From Gymnothorax reevesii (Eukaryota > Chordata > Actinopteri > Anguilliformes > Muraenidae), in NCBI GenBank assembly GCA_029721435.1, contig CM056588.1, forward strand, positions 36,907,430 through 36,971,429: 64,000 bases of DNA. The letters are read 5' to 3'. The stretch's first letter is position 1; every line of letters starts with the position of its first letter. The translations under genes and the position numbers were made by a program. Below are positions 60,886 through 64,000 of the stretch, one piece after another. Below the pieces are notes generated by a model, which worked only from the letters and a program-made list of their open reading frames with translations, ran no database searches and was not told where the DNA came from.

Positions 60886-61085
60886 GGTACTCAAGTCTTC
60901 TCCCAAAGACCCAAGAAATGCTGGAGAATCTAGATTGCTCATAGGTGTCAGTGGATGCTGTGTGATCTGTGATGGACGGATGAACGATTTGAGGTGTGCT
61001 CCTGCATCTGACCCATTGAATGCTGGGATAGGATCCACCAACCCTATCATAGTTTGGGCTTTGTACTCTATAATTCCATCCACAA
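60886..61085 (+). mobile_element. V-SINE-type SINE, 3' half
   Basis: Contains TCTCCCAAAGACCCAAGAAA, then GTGATGGACGGATGAACG and CCATTGAATGCTGGGATAGG in the usual order. The tRNA-like head is missing. Confidence 0.65.
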
Positions 61086-61885
61086 GTGTGTCCAGATCCA
61101 AGGACAGAGACTGTTGATCGGAAAAGCTAATTATTACAAAAAATACATTCAAATCATTATAGTGTCACCATCTCCATTAATCTGAGGCCCTGTCTACATG
61201 TGCAAAGGTTATTTTAAAACGTATAATTTTTTTCCTATGCTTTTTGGACATTCGTTCTCACGCAGACTGTGTTTTTAGTCACTGAAAACAAATTCAAGGG
61301 TGAAGGTTCAAGAAACCCCATATTCAGTGTTTACATGCATGCAGGATAAACAGTTTTTAAGGCTTGTCATTGGACTACTTGGTCCTGCGTTAAATTATAT
61401 CATCACTGCCTGTAGGTTTGGCATACACTTGGCTGTACTTAGTGTTTGTGTCTTCGTATGGTCAGATATTTTTTTTGAAAAATGAAGGAGGAAAACTTCG
61501 ATTTTTCAAAAATACATAAATGTTTCGGCTGGGCCTCAGCCTACATGAGAGTTTCTGGATACTTGCCATATTTCGTTTTCCCACAACAAGATGTGTGGGA
61601 CTTTTTTTCCAGGTGAACACCTCTGATCTGTTGCCAGCCAAATGGCCTAGAGGGAAATCCCATATTGCTGACGAATGATTAAAGTGCATTTAATGTTTAT
61701 AATACCAATCACATAACATTTTCCAGGCCCACAATCAAACTTGGAAAGAATTCCATATCCAACTCTCACTCAAACAGTGAACTGAAACACTGGCGGATCT
61801 AGAAAACTTTACATGGGGTGGCAAAGGGGTGGAAAGAGGTCTGGGAGGGGTGGCATAGGACGTCCTCAGTGTGGTATTAGGAAAT

Positions 61886-62060
61886 CCCCAACTCCAATGA
61901 AGTTGGGACATTGTGCAAAACGTGCATAAAAACGATACAATGATTTGCAAATCTCATAAACCCATATTTTACTCACAATAGAGCATAGATAGACAATATA
62001 TCAGATGTTGTAAGTAAAGACAGGCAGAGGTTCACCAATCTGCAAAAACTAAATAACTAT
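61886..62060. mobile_element. Tc1-type element end (same family as 7518-7818)
   Basis: CCAATGAAGTTGGGACATTG, then GCATAAAAACGATACAATG and ATTTGCAAATCTCATAAACC, is the terminal and subterminal sequence of this family. The rest of the element is absent or unrecognisable. Confidence 0.65.
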
Positions 62061-62652
62061 GTCTCGTATCTAATGATACCTAGTAAGTGGAGGTTGTGCC
62101 ACACTCAACTGAACAACAATGACATTTTTGGAGTAATTCAGTAACCACTTTGCGCCAGATTACATAAAATGATGACAGGCCTAAACACGGATGAACCTGG
62201 ATGATCAGTTTTAACTTTTCATTGTCGGGGCCATTAGTGCTTTAGGTTGTGTAATGTGTACGGCTTTAAATGTAAACCCGACTAGCTGCTTGACGTGCAC
62301 AATCAAGCAGCTGACAACAGAACAATGAGTTCTGACAGCGATGCCTGTCTAATTTTGTGTTCTTTGTATATTGTGAATAAGTACACAGTTGTGTAATTAA
62401 TAGTCCTAATTAGTTTTATAGATACTAAGTTTCAACAGAATACTTCTCATTTTATTCCCAGTTTCCCTTTTTTTCTGGATGCACTGTATTATTATGCCTT
62501 CCAAGATGTAGCAGAGTGAATATTAAGGCCTAATGAAATAAAAGTTCCTCAAAATAAATACTGCAAAAGTACTTAAGTCACGGTCCAGGACTGATTTTGG
62601 CCATCTCTTTGAAGAGAGCTTCAGACGACGATTGTTGTGCTGTGCATCAAAA

Positions 62653-62727
62653 CGTCTTAGAAACATATCCAAATCTAGCTGTTTTGCACGCTGTTTCAAT
62701 ACTGAGAAAAGCTAGATTTCTAAGACG
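62653..62727. repeat. inverted repeat, possible hairpin
   Basis: CGTCTTAGAAA plus ATCTAGCT (separated by nine bases) at 62653-62680 pairs with AGCTAGATTTCTAAGACG at 62710-62727. The loop would be 29 bases. Confidence 0.65.
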
Positions 62728-62729
62728 AT

Positions 62730-64000
62730 AGTCTGATGATTTTCAGGCTACATAGACCTCTAGTCGTGAGGTGGAATTTTCGCTAAGGCGGATATTGCAC
62801 CTGCCGCGAGTACTGATAAGCTACAAGAAATGGAATTGCTAGATCTATACAAACATAAATACTAGGGGTGTAACGATTCTGAATCGATGTTTTTTTAAAG
62901 CGTAGTAACACCACCTGCTACCATGGGTGGAACATCCGAGCTTTCCCTTTTCCTTTATTAACCCCCGTGATGTCCAGAACAAAAGTGCTTAACATGAAAG
63001 GGCATGGGAAATGCTTCCGGAAAAAAAACTTGACTGCATCAGTATTTTTCGGCTACGTGCTGAGAGGAGCCAAGCAAATGAAAACAAAGTCGTCATCCAA
63101 TTAACCAATTAGGCAACTCTAAGAAACATATTCCTGTTCCTGTTTACTTTGCCTGATTACCAATCAAATGGTGGATTTGTTTACTCTTTAAGTTGAATGA
63201 GTAGAGCTGTTTAGTAAGACAACATCTTTGATTGCTGCATTTTGAAATTTAAATGGGCGTAGAACAGCACTGCCTGAACACGATTGCCATTGCCACGGCA
63301 TTTCGTGCAACTGTGATAATTTATATCTCGCATTCACGTTTCATCCGCTTTTCAGAATGTTTTCCACCTTGTGTATTTTTTAGACGCTTAAATTCCAGGT
63401 CGATCTTATAACAAATCTGTTTTAAATTAATCTTGAATAATGTCCTAAAATGCTACAATGAGTGATCTAATTCAGAGGAAGATGTTTCTAATAATTCAAA
63501 TTGGTGTTCTTTCAATCTAACGCCGTAGCCCAGTTTGTTTTGTCTGCTTTTCACCATCACATCTTGATCGTTATAGGCAACTGGCTAAATTTCTTGATTG
63601 ATAGGCCTATTTAGGCCATGAACACGGGAGCAGATTTAGGGAAGGGCGGAGCACCTGCAATTAGCGAAATCTAAACTCAGGCTTCTTCACGACGGCATTT
63701 TAAATCGTTTTAAGCCGCTTCAGGTGTGTATGTTTAAAGAAATTACACGCGACTGCCTACACATCCCATGACGGCAAGTTGTCCCATCACACTTTAAAAA
63801 AATCCTCGTTCATCATTGCCACATCCCAACTCAGCATTTCATCACTCATTGTGGTATTTTAGGCGATCTATAATGAAAAAATAAAAATAAAGAGATTTAT
63901 TTTCAGATCACCATGGATTTCAAGCATCTAAAATAAACACAAGGTGGAAAACATTAAAGTAGATGAAGCGTGAATGTGAGCTATAAATGATCACAATCAC
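62730..64000. other. no gene seen
   Basis: Unique AT-rich DNA to the window edge. No repeat, exon or RNA gene could be supported. Confidence 0.5.

Overview
The window reads as nuclear DNA of a ray-finned fish, almost certainly a teleost. It is AT-leaning and gene-poor. It carries CA/GA/ATT microsatellites and remnants of at least six Tc1/mariner families. It also has an L2-clade LINE remnant, tRNA-derived SINEs with the V-SINE type central domain, and many short inverted-repeat elements (MITEs). No bacterial, viral, plasmid, CRISPR, rRNA or functional tRNA feature was seen. Nearly all of the long open frames are low-complexity or transposon shadows.

The one host gene I can support lies on the minus strand. 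Two phase-compatible exons, 26117-26214 (start codon, then a GTGAGT donor) and 4947-5085 (acceptor CAG, donor GTGAGT), join to code for 79 residues. I recognise these as the long amino-terminal leader of tight junction protein ZO-1 (tjp1). The intron between them is 21 kb. The PDZ, SH3 and GUK exons would lie beyond the left edge of the window. Everything right of about 26.5 kb is upstream of this start codon. It contains a CpG-rich stretch at 32.24-32.64 kb that could be another promoter or 5' exon, plus several unique, TAAT-rich blocks that look like conserved non-coding elements.

Layout from left to right: a 33-bp tandem array at the edge (1-305); a CA-rich low-complexity block (1.9-2.5 kb); tjp1 exon B (5 kb); a degenerate ATCC-rich tandem region split by a hAT-type MITE (5.7-6.9 kb); and three Tc1-type remnants (7.5-12.7 kb). 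Next come a TTAA-flanked MITE (16.4 kb), an unclassified 1-kb repeat (17.5-18.5 kb), and a large degenerate GA-rich tandem field with a 2.3-kb, 35-bp minisatellite (19.7-23.5 kb). Then follow tjp1 exon A (26.2 kb), SINEs (27.3 and 29.0 kb), two near-identical MITEs (30.8 and 33.5 kb), a palindrome-ended repeat (35.5 kb) and a SINE with a perfect 15-bp target-site duplication (37.1 kb). At 39.6-43.3 kb a Tc1 remnant, an L2 LINE and a Tc1 remnant lie end to end. The right part has further repeats and CA arrays (44-50 kb), a Tc1 fossil with a hAT MITE nested in it (52.5-53.6 kb), a 74-bp Tc1 end-to-end miniature (54.3 kb), a conserved-element-like block (55.1-55.6 kb) and facing SINEs (60-61 kb).

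I found no previously undescribed multi-gene system. The most interesting items are the ZO-1 leader exons (with a UG-repeat acceptor and an overlapping upstream frame), two repeat families seen in three copies each, and the nested insertions that give a relative chronology.
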